Positions 16,006 to 24,754 of a DNA stretch of 64,000 nt are shown piece after piece (within the stretch, counting starts at the first letter, position 1; each line of letters opens with the position of its first letter). The notes under the pieces were generated by a model. The model was not told the DNA's origin. It was given only the letters and a program-made list of their open reading frames with translations, and made no database searches. The stretch is from contig JAFQCU010000003.1 in the NCBI GenBank assembly GCA_017416285.1, positions 62,001 through 126,000 of the forward strand, read 5' to 3'. Origin of the DNA: Clostridia bacterium (GTDB taxonomy: Bacteria; Bacillota; Clostridia; Oscillospirales; Acutalibacteraceae). Both the position numbers and the translations under genes were made by a program.

Positions 16006-17217
16006 ATGTCACTTATAGTTAAAAAATTCGGCGGCTCGTCGGTTGCCAACGCCGAAAAGGTATTTAACGTTGCCAACATTATTATTGAAGATTATAAAAA
16101 AGGCAACGATGTTGTAGTTGTTGTATCTGCTCAAGGCGACACAACTGATGATTTAATCGACAAAGCAAAGGAAATTAATCCCGACGGTCCTTCCAAACGT
16201 GAAATGGATATGCTTTTATCAGCAGGTGAACAGATTTCTATTTCCCTTTTGGCTATGGCTATTGAAAAGCTCGGTTACCCTGCGGTTTCACTTTTAGGTT
16301 GGCAGGCAGGCTTCCAGACCGACAGTCACTATTCAATCGCACGTATTAAAAAGGTTGAAAGTGAAAGAATCAGGGCTGAAATTGCTAAAAAACATATTGT
16401 AATCATTGCGGGCTTCCAAGGTCTTAATAAGTACGATGATATCACCACCCTTGGTCGTGGCGGTTCTGATACAAGTGCGGTTGCTATTGCCGCCTCTATG
16501 AAGGCTGATTTGTGTCAGATTTATACCGACGTTGACGGCGTTTATTCTGCAGACCCACGAAAGGTTCCCGACGCTGTTAAGATGGATGAAATCAGCTATG
16601 ACGAAATGTTAGAGCTTGCTACCCTCGGTGCACAGGTTCTTAACAACCGTTCGGTTGAAATGGCTAAAAAATACAATGTTGAATTAGAAGTTCGCTCAAG
16701 TCTTGAACCCACAAAACGTGGTACAATTGTAAAGGAGATTACAAAAATGGAAAAAACTTTAATTAAAGGCGTTGCCAAGGATAATAACGTTGCAAGCATT
16801 TCGGTAGTAGGTCTTAAGGATGCCCCCGGTATTGCTTTTAAAATTTTCAATAAAGTTGCTCAATCAAAAATAAATGTTGACATTATTTTACAGTCAATCG
16901 GTCGTCACGGCACAAAGGATATCACCTTCACCGTTCCCGAAAGTGATGCAAATGCCGCTGTTGCCGCAATTAATGAGCTTAAAGGCAGTCTTAATTTTGA
17001 AGACGTTAAAACCGATACTTCAATCACGAAGGTTTCTATCGTAGGCGCAGGTATGGAATCCAACCCCGGTATTGCTTCTAAAATGTTTGAAGCATTGTCT
17101 GATGCAGGCATTAATATCCATATGATTTCAACAAGCGAAATTAAAATTTCGGTTTTGATTGATGAAAAATATGCCGATGCTGCAGTTCTTGCTGTTCACG
17201 ATAAATTCTTTGCATAA
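16006..17217 (+). CDS. lysC: Aspartate kinase (alpha subunit, full length)
   Basis: Phosphorylates aspartate, the entry step to Lys, Thr, Met and diaminopimelate. 403 residues. KKFGGSSVANAEKV is at the N-terminus. LGRGGSDTSAVAIAAS (about 152-167) and YTDVDGVYSADPRKVPDA are the nucleotide/aspartate-binding stretches. Two ACT domains fill about 265-403 (KDAPGIAFKIFNKVAQSKINVD and SNPGIASKMFEALSDAGINIHMIS). AATACGGAGGTATTATAA precedes the start. It ends the ACT-hom-lysC unit before a strong terminator. No asd or dapA is adjacent. Confidence 0.96.
   Translation: MSLIVKKFGGSSVANAEKVFNVANIIIEDYKKGNDVVVVVSAQGDTTDDLIDKAKEINPDGPSKREMDMLLSAGEQISISLLAMAIEKLGYPAVSLLGWQAGFQTDSHYSIARIKKVESERIRAEIAKKHIVIIAGFQGLNKYDDITTLGRGGSDTSAVAIAASMKADLCQIYTDVDGVYSADPRKVPDAVKMDEISYDEMLELATLGAQVLNNRSVEMAKKYNVELEVRSSLEPTKRGTIVKEITKMEKTLIKGVAKDNNVASISVVGLKDAPGIAFKIFNKVAQSKINVDIILQSIGRHGTKDITFTVPESDANAAVAAINELKGSLNFEDVKTDTSITKVSIVGAGMESNPGIASKMFEALSDAGINIHMISTSEIKISVLIDEKYADAAVLAVHDKFFA
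16747..17217 (+). CDS. Probable internal in-frame start: aspartate kinase beta subunit
   Basis: Within lysC an ATG at 16747 (codon 248) is preceded by AAAGGAG (16731-16737) at a 9-base spacing. Translation from it gives 156 residues covering exactly the two regulatory ACT domains. In Bacillus subtilis aspartokinase II and in corynebacteria such an internal start makes a separate beta subunit and an alpha2beta2 enzyme. The sequence signal is direct; the second product is inferred from those precedents. Confidence 0.6.
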   Translation: MEKTLIKGVAKDNNVASISVVGLKDAPGIAFKIFNKVAQSKINVDIILQSIGRHGTKDITFTVPESDANAAVAAINELKGSLNFEDVKTDTSITKVSIVGAGMESNPGIASKMFEALSDAGINIHMISTSEIKISVLIDEKYADAAVLAVHDKFFA

Positions 17218-17222
17218 TATTT

Positions 17223-17250
17223 AAACGGCGGTAAACCGCCGTTTTTATTT
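17223..17250 (+). terminator. Intrinsic terminator after lysC
   Basis: Arms AAACGGCGG and CCGCCGTTT around a TAAA loop, followed by T-rich sequence. Confidence 0.85.
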
Positions 17251-17253
17251 TAC

Positions 17254-17284
17254 ACTTGCAAAACCGATAAATTGCAAGTATAAT
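17254..17284 (+). promoter_or_regulatory. Promoter with overlapping inverted-repeat operator before the DUF4364 gene
   Basis: TTGCAA (17256-17261), 17-base spacer, TATAAT (17279-17284). A perfect inverted repeat, ACTTGCAA (17254-17261) and TTGCAAGT (17272-17279) with 10 bases between, covers the -35 box and touches the -10 box. Such placement is typical of repressor operators. Confidence 0.65.
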
Positions 17285-17319
17285 ATTAAGGATAATAATT
17301 AGTAAAGGGGAATTTTCCT

Positions 17320-17871
17320 TTGGAAAAGGACGCAGTTTCAGCCGGCGTAAACCACGCAGGCGGTCTTTTCAGCACAGCTGAAGTAAGAATTTTAATTTGT
17401 TATATTTTGTCAGCATTAGATGAAGCCGTACCCGGCAAGCTTTTGGCTGATACACTTCATTACGAAGGTATTGCTAACTGTTTTGAAGTCAACGATTCTA
17501 TCGCTCACCTTGTTAAAAACGGTCAATTAAGGGTTGTTAATGAGTTGGAAGACACTTATATAATTACAAACAGTGGCAAATATGTTGCTGACACACTTAA
17601 AACCACACTTTCTTTAACCATTAAGCAGCGTGCTTATGATGCCGCATTTAAAATGCTTGCACGCTTTAAAAATGCTAAAGAAACTGATATTAAAATTTCA
17701 CGTGAAGACAATAAAACCTTTATCACCTGCTCTGCTATGGACGGTGAAACCCCGTTTATGTCGGTAAAAATGCTTGTATGTGATGAAGACCAAGCGCTTC
17801 ATATTAAAGAAAAGTTTTTAAGTGACCCATCAAAAATTTATTCAGCCCTTATTGATTTATTAACAAAATAA
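17320..17871 (+). CDS. DUF4364 family protein (winged-helix-like)
   Basis: 183 residues starting at TTG with AAAGGGG upstream. The N-terminal half (VRILICYILSALDEAVPGKLLADTL, followed by a second helical unit and VVNELEDTYIITNSGKYVAD) has the look of a winged helix-turn-helix. The C-terminal half is alpha/beta. The family is widespread in Clostridia with no assigned function. It is a single-gene unit between two terminators, with an inverted repeat over its promoter, which suggests autoregulation. DNA binding is inferred from fold appearance only. Confidence 0.75.
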   Translation: MEKDAVSAGVNHAGGLFSTAEVRILICYILSALDEAVPGKLLADTLHYEGIANCFEVNDSIAHLVKNGQLRVVNELEDTYIITNSGKYVADTLKTTLSLTIKQRAYDAAFKMLARFKNAKETDIKISREDNKTFITCSAMDGETPFMSVKMLVCDEDQALHIKEKFLSDPSKIYSALIDLLTK

Positions 17872-17874
17872 TTT

Positions 17875-17896
17875 AAGCCTCACTTTCGTGAGGCTT
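17875..17896. terminator. Bidirectional terminator between convergent genes
   Basis: AAGCCTCAC, TTTC loop, GTGAGGCTT, with T-rich sequence on the plus side. It serves the DUF4364 gene and, from the other strand, the SPOCS-LysM gene. Confidence 0.8.
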
Positions 17897-17902
17897 TTTT
17901 AT

Positions 17903-19435
17903 TTATAAGGTTGGTACTAACAGCATACTGCCATCGTTGACGTATTCACCCTGAATATTATTGATTTTTAATATTTCATCAACACTTGCGTTATATATTC
18001 TTGCAATATCCCAAACACATTCCTGACCCGACACAAAATAAACCGTCAAAGCACAGTTGCCACGTTTAGGCTTTAATTTTTGCTCATTTAACTTTAAATC
18101 GGTTATAAGCTCTATTCCCTGCTTTTCCAAAACGGCGGCATTAAGTGCCAAATCGGCCCTTATTTCAAGCGTTGTAGGTGAGTTTATGGTATATCCGCAG
18201 GAAATTACACTGATTTCAGGCTGACATTCCAAAGCCTCGGTTACACTATTTAAAGAATGGTCATATTCAAAATCAAGCGGTTTTTCACAGAAAATTGTTT
18301 CTCCGTTTTCGGCAACTCCAACAATGCTGATAATAAGCACGCCACAAACCGTCATTTTACCGTCAGCAAATTTTGCTTTTACCGATTGAACGTCACACCA
18401 CAAATCCAATACCGTTGATATTGCATCATTAAGGGTTATATTTTCCTTAAAATGAAAACGCTCTTTAATGTTGTCGCAAATTTTTGTAAAGGTTACCTTA
18501 TCCTTTATAATATCGGCTTCAAAGCGGCGAGAAAACGCATCGTATATTATAGGAACGGCATCCTCGCAATATGCTTGACTGCAAAGCAATAGTTTTGCAT
18601 TAAGCATAAAGCTTTTACATTCCCCCGCAGCGTTAATTTTAGGCTTTACGTCTAAAAAAGAAAGAATTGTTTTTGTTTCGCACTGACAATTTTCTGTAAC
18701 GCCTTGAATGTCAACAATCTGGCTAAAAGGTATTAAAGTTTTAACCACCTGCGGACTAGCAGAATTTTCATTGCAATATGTAATGGTTACCGCCATTTCA
18801 CCCTTATTCATTACCTTGTCGCTTATAATTTTACAGTCGGTAACGGTTGGATAGGCATCATAGCGTATAATTTTTTCAACAGGAAGGGTTCCGTCCGATA
18901 GGGCAATTTCCTCTTCTATAATTACGTACTTTTCGGCATAGCCCATTGGTGAGGTTGCAGGGGCAGTTGCTCGTCTTGCCTCGATACAAGCATCATCAAT
19001 ATCAGAAATAACCGTCTTGCATTTGCGGCAAAACAGTTTTAAATTAATGCTTGCTGCACCGTGAATATCAACCTTTCTACCGCTCACCGCACGGCAATTT
19101 ATATAATCGGTTTTAGCGTTGGCATATAAGTCGCAGCCGGTTGTATTTACATCGGTTTCACGCACTTTATTAAATGGATATTGATATTCATATGAACACA
19201 GCTTATTATTTGTATCACAATACAAAACCGTTATGCAAATGCTTCCGTCCACCGTTATGCTTTTGTCATTAACAGATTTTGAAGATATTCTTGCAACCGT
19301 TTTGCATTTGAAAATTTTAGAAATATCAGGGCAATATTCCGGCAGTGTAAATTCAACATCAATAGGCTGCTCACAGCTGTCAACCCAGACGTTTTCATTT
19401 GTATAAACATCGGTTTTCAGGGCTTTATTATCCAT
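17903..19435 (-). CDS. SPOCS (DUF3794) and LysM domain protein, likely spore coat/cortex-associated
   Basis: 510 residues. It has repeated SPOCS/DUF3794 beta domains (for example VWVDSCEQPIDVEFTLPEY near the start, FHFKENITLNDAISTVLDLW in the middle) and one C-terminal LysM (FVSGQECVWDIARIYNASVD, about 464-510). LysM binds peptidoglycan; SPOCS domains occur in spore coat morphogens and related clostridial proteins. There is no signal peptide, as expected for a mother-cell protein. GAGAGGA precedes the ATG. A sigma-E-like promoter lies upstream. It is monocistronic and convergent with the DUF4364 gene. Confidence 0.85.
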   Translation of the reverse strand: MDNKALKTDVYTNENVWVDSCEQPIDVEFTLPEYCPDISKIFKCKTVARISSKSVNDKSITVDGSICITVLYCDTNNKLCSYEYQYPFNKVRETDVNTTGCDLYANAKTDYINCRAVSGRKVDIHGAASINLKLFCRKCKTVISDIDDACIEARRATAPATSPMGYAEKYVIIEEEIALSDGTLPVEKIIRYDAYPTVTDCKIISDKVMNKGEMAVTITYCNENSASPQVVKTLIPFSQIVDIQGVTENCQCETKTILSFLDVKPKINAAGECKSFMLNAKLLLCSQAYCEDAVPIIYDAFSRRFEADIIKDKVTFTKICDNIKERFHFKENITLNDAISTVLDLWCDVQSVKAKFADGKMTVCGVLIISIVGVAENGETIFCEKPLDFEYDHSLNSVTEALECQPEISVISCGYTINSPTTLEIRADLALNAAVLEKQGIELITDLKLNEQKLKPKRGNCALTVYFVSGQECVWDIARIYNASVDEILKINNIQGEYVNDGSMLLVPTL

Positions 19436-19467
19436 AGTATTTTCCTCTCTTTAAAACTTGTTATTAA

Positions 19468-19497
19468 ATTGTATGAAAGGAAAAAACCATATATGAC
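19468..19497 (-). promoter_or_regulatory. Candidate sigma-E (sporulation) promoter of the SPOCS-LysM gene
   Basis: GTCATAT (19491-19497), 15-base spacer, CATACAAT (19468-19475). This matches the mother-cell sigma-E pattern (KMATATT, N14-15, CATACAMT). No sigma-A boxes are evident in the 60 bases before the gene. Confidence 0.5.
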
Positions 19498-19522
19498 AAA
19501 ACCCCGTAGTTGACGGGGTTTT
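19498..19522 (-). terminator. Intrinsic terminator of the ABC exporter operon
   Basis: AAAACCCCGT and ACGGGGTTTT around a 5-base loop directly after the second exporter gene. The T-tract is short on the minus strand. Confidence 0.7.
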
Positions 19523-19526
19523 AATT

Positions 19527-21488
19527 TTATTCAAGTTCGAATGCGCCTGTGTAAAGGCTGTAATACTGACCCTTTTGCTCAATTAAATCATCGTGAGAGC
19601 CACGTTCAATAATTCTGCCCTTATAAAGCACCATTATTACGTCGGAATTCTGAACTGTCGAAAGGCGGTGAGCAATTACAAAAACCGTTCTTCCTTTCAT
19701 AAGACTGTCCATACCCTTTTGAACAATAGCCTCTGTTCGGGTGTCAATGCTAGAAGTTGCTTCATCAAGAATCATTACAGGCGGGTCGGAAACGGCCGCA
19801 CGGGCAATAGCAATAAGCTGACGCTGACCTTGTGAAAGATTTGAACCATTGTTTGTAAGCTCGGTCTGATAACCGTTTGGCAAACGGGTTATAAAATCAT
19901 CAGCACCTGAAAGCTTTGCGGCATTTATACAATCCTCATCGGTTGCATCAAGTCGACCATAGCGGATATTTTCCATAACCGTACCGGTGAAAAGGTTTGT
20001 TTCCTGCAAAACAATGCCTAAAGAACGGCGAAGGTCAGACTTTTTAATTTTGTTAATGTTTATACCGTCGTAACGGATTTTACCGTCAGCAATATCATAA
20101 AAGCGGTTTATAAGGTTTGTAATAGTGGTTTTACCCGCACCGGTAGCACCTACAAAAGCAACCTTTTGTCCGGGCTCGGCATAAACGCTTACGTCGTGTA
20201 AAACCTCTTTACCCTCCTCATAACCAAAGTCAACATTAACCATTCTAACGTCGCCACGAAGCTCGGTATAAGTAACAGTGCCGTCACCATGCGGATGCTT
20301 CCACGCCCAAAGACCTGTGCGTTCATCGGTTTCTATAATGTTTCCGTCTGTATCACGCTTAGCGTTAACAAGTGTTACATAACCCTCATCATCCTCGGGC
20401 TTGGCATCCATCACTTCAAAAACACGTTCAGCACCGGCAAGACCCATTACAATAGAGTTTATCTGCTGTGAAAGCTGATTCACGTTACCTGTGAATTGCT
20501 TTGTCATATTAAGAAAAGGTATAACAATGCTTATGCTAAGTGGCATACTAACGCCAAATAATTGCAGCAAGCTTAAATTGGGAACCTTAAGCAGCAACAA
20601 AAGACCGCCGACAGTAGCAATTATAACATATAAAATATTACCGATATTCATATTAATCGGGCCCAAAATATTTGCATAGGCGTGTGCACGCTTGCTGTCC
20701 TCACACAAAGCATCGTTAATTTCATCAAACTGCTTTTGGGTTTTATCCTCGTAACAGAAAACCTTAACAACCTTTTGACCGTTCATCATTTCCTGAATAA
20801 AGCCCTCGGTTTTACCAATCGCCTTTTGTTGGCGCATAAAGTACTTGGCAGAGCCACCGCCCACCTTTTTAGTAACCATAAACAAGAAAAATACGCCAAC
20901 GAGCACAACCAATGTGATCCAAATACTGTAAGAAAGCATTATTATAAACACCGTAATTACAACAATACCTGCCTGCAAGAGCGAAGGAATCGATTGTGAA
21001 ATCAACTGACGAAGCGTATCAATATCGTTAGTGAAATGGCTCATAATATCGCCGTGCTTATTGGTGTCAAAATACTCAATAGGAAGATTTTGCATACCAT
21101 TAAACAAGGTTTTACGCATTTTTCCAAGAAAGCCTTGGGTAATATATGCCATTAGCTGTGTTTGTGTAAACACTGCCGCAAGCGAAACCACGTAAAGGCT
21201 AATTAAAATGATTATTCTTGGTATGATTTGCTTGCTGGCTGCCGCCCAATCCCCGCTTTTATAGGTATCGGTAATAATTTCAATTATCTGCTGATTAAAA
21301 ATAGCGGGCGCAGTTGCAACAAGAGCCGCAAAAGCAATGCAGAAAAGCGCCAAAGGAAACAGCACGGGATAATATGAAAACATCATTTTAAACACACGCT
21401 TAAAGGTTGACATACTGAATTTACGCTTGCCGTGTGGCATACTGCCGGGGCCTCTACCCTGCGGTCCTCTGTAATTAGGCGTTCTCAT
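19527..21488 (-). CDS. ABC exporter subunit (permease-ATPase fusion), canonical ATPase site
   Basis: 653 residues from the chosen start. There is a Gly/Pro/Arg-rich N-terminal tail, six membrane segments (about 50-330), then an ATPase domain with GATGAGKTTI (Walker A), LSQGQRQ signature and MILDEATSSID (Walker B with catalytic Glu). The start at 21488 is chosen for GGGAGGTGA directly upstream, giving a 14-base overlap with the partner gene. A roughly 45-residue insert (VTLVNAKRDTDGNIIETDERTG, LWAWKHPHGDGTVTYTELRGD) lies before the ATPase domain. Substrate unknown; MarR control suggests a toxic compound or drug. Confidence 0.9.
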   Translation of the reverse strand: MRTPNYRGPQGRGPGSMPHGKRKFSMSTFKRVFKMMFSYYPVLFPLALFCIAFAALVATAPAIFNQQIIEIITDTYKSGDWAAASKQIIPRIIILISLYVVSLAAVFTQTQLMAYITQGFLGKMRKTLFNGMQNLPIEYFDTNKHGDIMSHFTNDIDTLRQLISQSIPSLLQAGIVVITVFIIMLSYSIWITLVVLVGVFFLFMVTKKVGGGSAKYFMRQQKAIGKTEGFIQEMMNGQKVVKVFCYEDKTQKQFDEINDALCEDSKRAHAYANILGPINMNIGNILYVIIATVGGLLLLLKVPNLSLLQLFGVSMPLSISIVIPFLNMTKQFTGNVNQLSQQINSIVMGLAGAERVFEVMDAKPEDDEGYVTLVNAKRDTDGNIIETDERTGLWAWKHPHGDGTVTYTELRGDVRMVNVDFGYEEGKEVLHDVSVYAEPGQKVAFVGATGAGKTTITNLINRFYDIADGKIRYDGININKIKKSDLRRSLGIVLQETNLFTGTVMENIRYGRLDATDEDCINAAKLSGADDFITRLPNGYQTELTNNGSNLSQGQRQLIAIARAAVSDPPVMILDEATSSIDTRTEAIVQKGMDSLMKGRTVFVIAHRLSTVQNSDVIMVLYKGRIIERGSHDDLIEQKGQYYSLYTGAFELE

Positions 21489-23223
21489 TGCTGTCACCTC
21501 CCTTGGTCTGCTGTTCATAAACCTCACGATAAATTTCGCTTGATTTCATAAGCTCATTATGTGTGCCAATGTTTTCAATCTTACCGTTTTCCATAACGAT
21601 AATCATATCGGCATCCTGAACAGAAGCAATACGCTGAGCAATTATAATCTTTGTAGTATCTGGAATAAATTTCTTAAAGCCCTGTCGGATAAATGCATCT
21701 GTTTTGGTATCAACCGCACTTGTCGAGTCATCCAAGATTAAAATTTTAGGCTTTTTAAGAAGTGCACGGGCAATACAAAGGCGTTGCTTTTGTCCGCCCG
21801 AAACGTTAGTGCCGCCCTGCTCGATATAGGTATCATAACCATCAGGGAAACCGCTTATAAATTCATCTGCTTGTGCAAGCTTGCAAGCCTCTATCATTTC
21901 CTCGTCGGTTGCATTTTCGTTACCCCAACGAAGGTTATCTTTAATTGTGCCAGAGAAAAGCTGATTTTTCTGAAGCACCATTGCAACACTGTCACGAAGT
22001 GTTTTAATATCATAATCACGAACGTCAACTCCGCCAACCAAAACCTCGCCATCGGTTACGTCATAAAGGCGTGGTATTAACTGCACAAGGGATGATTTAC
22101 TAGAACCCGTACCGCCGATAACGCCAACCGTCATACCCGATTTTATTTCAAGATTAATGCCTTCTAAGGCGTTACGCTTTGCATCTTTGTTATATTTGAA
22201 ATTTACGTTATTAAACTTTATCGAACCGTCTTTAACCTCAAAAATCGGGTTTTCGGGGTTGTGAAGATTAGATTCCTCGTTCAAAACCTCACAAATACGC
22301 TTCATTGATTCAAGCGACATTGTAATCATTACGTAAATCATTGAAAGCATCATAAGTGACATTAATATTTGTACGCCATAGGTAAGCATTGCTGAAATAT
22401 GACCAACGTTTACCTCCAAGCCCTTGCTTTTGATTACAAGATACGAGCCCAAAAACAGAATTACAACCGTATTAAAATACATACAAAACTGCATTATAGG
22501 TGTATTCAAAGCAACAATACGTTCAGCTTTGGTAAAGTCCTCGGTTATACCGTCTGCCGCTGCGGCAAACTTCTGCTTTTCATATTCTTCCCTTGAAAAG
22601 CCCTTTACCACACGCATTGCACGTACGTTTTCTTCTATAGATTCGTTAAGCTTGTCATACTTTTTAAACACACGTCTGAAAGCGGGCATTGCTTTACGTG
22701 CTATCATTAAAAGGCCGAAAAGTAATACGGGTATAACCACAACAAAAGAGGTAGCAAGCGCACCGCCCATTGTGTAAGCCATAATAATTGAGAAAATAAA
22801 AATCATCGGGCTTCTGATAGCGGTACGAATAATCATCATATAAGCCATCTGCACGTGGGTAATGTCGGTTGTAAGACGTGTCACAAGTGAAGTAGAGGAA
22901 AATTTATCGATATTGCTGAACGAAAAGCCTTGAATTTTTTGAAACATATCACGGCGCAAATTCTTTGCAAAGCCTGTGGAAGCTTTCGCACAGGTTATAG
23001 CCGCAATACCGCCGCAGCAAAGCGACACAAGTGCCATTGCGATAAGTATAAGACCCGTTTTTATAACTGAATCAATTTGTACACCGGATTCAATACTATT
23101 AATAAGGTCGGCGGTTTTAAAGGGAATTAAAACTTCAATTATAACCTCACCCATAATAAAGATTAAGGTCAAAATTGAGGAAAGCTTATACTCCCTGATA
23201 GATTTTGCCAAGGTTTTAATCAT
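21475..23223 (-). CDS. ABC exporter subunit (permease-ATPase fusion), degenerate ATPase site
   Basis: 582 residues with six membrane segments and an ATPase domain. Walker A GGTGSSKSSL has Ser instead of Gly before the Lys. The signature is SGGQKQRLCIARALL. After Walker B the residue is Asp (LILDDSTSAVD), not the catalytic Glu. This pairing of one canonical and one degenerate site is typical of heterodimeric exporters such as BmrCD/TM287-288. It overlaps marR by 8 bases upstream and its partner downstream, so the three genes form one coupled operon. Confidence 0.92.
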   Translation of the reverse strand: MIKTLAKSIREYKLSSILTLIFIMGEVIIEVLIPFKTADLINSIESGVQIDSVIKTGLILIAMALVSLCCGGIAAITCAKASTGFAKNLRRDMFQKIQGFSFSNIDKFSSTSLVTRLTTDITHVQMAYMMIIRTAIRSPMIFIFSIIMAYTMGGALATSFVVVIPVLLFGLLMIARKAMPAFRRVFKKYDKLNESIEENVRAMRVVKGFSREEYEKQKFAAAADGITEDFTKAERIVALNTPIMQFCMYFNTVVILFLGSYLVIKSKGLEVNVGHISAMLTYGVQILMSLMMLSMIYVMITMSLESMKRICEVLNEESNLHNPENPIFEVKDGSIKFNNVNFKYNKDAKRNALEGINLEIKSGMTVGVIGGTGSSKSSLVQLIPRLYDVTDGEVLVGGVDVRDYDIKTLRDSVAMVLQKNQLFSGTIKDNLRWGNENATDEEMIEACKLAQADEFISGFPDGYDTYIEQGGTNVSGGQKQRLCIARALLKKPKILILDDSTSAVDTKTDAFIRQGFKKFIPDTTKIIIAQRIASVQDADMIIVMENGKIENIGTHNELMKSSEIYREVYEQQTKGGDSNENA

Positions 23224-23662
23224 TTTCGTCCTCCAAATTTATAATAAATCGGTCAATCATACCTAAGAATTGTTCAATTTCACAATCGCTAAAGCCCTTT
23301 TTTAGCAAGACTTCACGGCGCTCAATATCCTGCATAATAGCTTCGTGTATTTTAACAGCCTTTTCGGTTAAAATTATTTTTTTAAGGCGAGCATCTCTTT
23401 CAACGCTAACCCTTTCAATAAAACCGTTTTGTTCCATAGCTTTTAAAATATTACTAGCCGTTGAACGCCTTATTGAAAAACGATTTTCAAAATCACGCTG
23501 AAAAATTTCTCTATCACGATTATCGTAAAAATAATGAATTGCCCAACCGTTTACACCCTTGGGCAATGTAATTTTACCTGAAGCCGAGCTTTTTTCGATA
23601 TCACGCCTGATATAATTTGCAAGTCGCCGAACGTTAAAACCTATGTTTTTTTCGTGTTGCAT
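23216..23662 (-). CDS. MarR-family transcriptional regulator of the exporter operon
   Basis: 148 residues with a winged helix region (FENRFSIRRSTASNILKAMEQNGFIERVSVERDARLKKIILTEKA; recognition helix RRSTASNILKAMEQ) and flanking dimerisation helices. It is first in an operon with the two exporter subunits. An inverted repeat (GTTAG, 4 bases, CTAAC) lies between its -10 box and start codon, fitting autorepression relieved by an exported compound. The ligand cannot be deduced. Confidence 0.9.
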   Translation of the reverse strand: MQHEKNIGFNVRRLANYIRRDIEKSSASGKITLPKGVNGWAIHYFYDNRDREIFQRDFENRFSIRRSTASNILKAMEQNGFIERVSVERDARLKKIILTEKAVKIHEAIMQDIERREVLLKKGFSDCEIEQFLGMIDRFIINLEDEND

Positions 23663-23684
23663 AAGCTACCTCACAGAATAAATT

Positions 23685-23727
23685 GTTAGCACCCTAACAT
23701 TATAATACTATGCCACCCCAAAGTCAA
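23685..23727 (-). promoter_or_regulatory. Promoter and probable MarR operator
   Basis: TTGACT (23722-23727), 17-base spacer, TATAAT (23699-23704). Directly downstream is the inverted repeat GTTAG-CACC-CTAAC (23685-23698, written on the plus strand), covering the start of transcription. Confidence 0.7.
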
Positions 23728-23764
23728 TATGAATACAACAAAATTCATTGTTTATTAATAGAAA

Positions 23765-23788
23765 AAGCGCCCTTTTTCAAGGGCGCTT
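23765..23788 (-). terminator. Terminator of the 15-gene miaB-to-transketolase run
   Basis: AAGCGCCC and GGGCGCTT arms with an 8-base loop, followed on the minus strand by TTTTTC. Confidence 0.85.
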
Positions 23789-23792
23789 AAAA

Positions 23793-24740
23793 TTACTTTT
23801 TCATTGAAATTGCCTTTTTGGCTTTTTCAACAATATTAACAGCACGAAGACCAAATTCATCCAAAAGCTTAACAGCCGGACCCGAATGACCAAACTTGTC
23901 GTTAACACCAAGCTTTACAACCGGAACAGGATATTCCTCTGCAACACATTCAGCCACAGCACTGCCAAGACCACCGATAATCGAATGCTCTTCAGCAGTC
24001 ACGATTGCTCCCGTTTCCTTAGCAGCCTTAAGTATAATTTCAGTATCCAAAGGCTTAATTGTTGCAATATTGATAACACGAGCGCTTATACCCTCTTGCT
24101 TGAGCAGCTCGTATGCCTGCAACGCTTCGTTAACCATAAGACCGGTAGCAACGATAGTTACGTCATTGCCCTCCTTAAGCTCAACGCCCTTACCGATTAC
24201 GAAATCATAATCATCGCCAAATACAACCGGCACAGGCAAACGGCCAAAACGCATATAAACAGGGCCGTCGTGGTCCATTGCGGCATACATTGCCTTTTTA
24301 GCCTCGGTTTCATCTGCAGGGTTGATAATTGTCATACCCGGTATGGTGCGCATTAATGCAATATCTTCATTACATTGATGGGTTGCGCCATCCTCGCCAA
24401 CCGAAATACCTGCGTGTGTTGCGCCGATAATTACGTTAAGGTGGGGATAACCGATAGAGTTACGCACCTGTTCAAAAGCACGACCTGCTGCAAACATTGC
24501 AAAAGAGCTACAAACAACCTTTTTGCCAGTTGCGGCAACACCGGCAGCTATGCTTACCATATTTTGTTCAGCAATACCGCAGTCATAAAATCTTTCGGGG
24601 AACGCCTTTTTAAACATACCTGTCTGGGTAGCGGCAGCTAAATCCGCATCCAAAACAATAAAATCATTACGTTTTTCGCCAAGCTCTACAAGAGCAGCAC
24701 CAAAAGCGGCTCTTGTTGCTACTGTTTTAATATCTGCCAT
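23793..24740 (-). CDS. Transketolase, C-terminal subunit
   Basis: 315 residues carrying the pyrimidine-binding and C-terminal transketolase domains. Visible are the N-terminal TRAAFGAALVEL, DCGIAEQNMVSIAAGVAATGKKV (Glu that activates thiamine diphosphate), THAGISVGEDGATHQ and the C-terminal VAEEYPVPVVKLGVNDKFGHSG. It works only with the N-terminal subunit, whose gene ends 14 bases upstream. Together they exchange two-carbon units in the non-oxidative pentose phosphate pathway. Split transketolase is common in Clostridia. A DXS-like or other sugar specificity cannot be fully excluded. Confidence 0.92.
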   Translation of the reverse strand: MADIKTVATRAAFGAALVELGEKRNDFIVLDADLAAATQTGMFKKAFPERFYDCGIAEQNMVSIAAGVAATGKKVVCSSFAMFAAGRAFEQVRNSIGYPHLNVIIGATHAGISVGEDGATHQCNEDIALMRTIPGMTIINPADETEAKKAMYAAMDHDGPVYMRFGRLPVPVVFGDDYDFVIGKGVELKEGNDVTIVATGLMVNEALQAYELLKQEGISARVINIATIKPLDTEIILKAAKETGAIVTAEEHSIIGGLGSAVAECVAEEYPVPVVKLGVNDKFGHSGPAVKLLDEFGLRAVNIVEKAKKAISMKK

Positions 24741-24754
24741 TTCAGTACTCCTCC

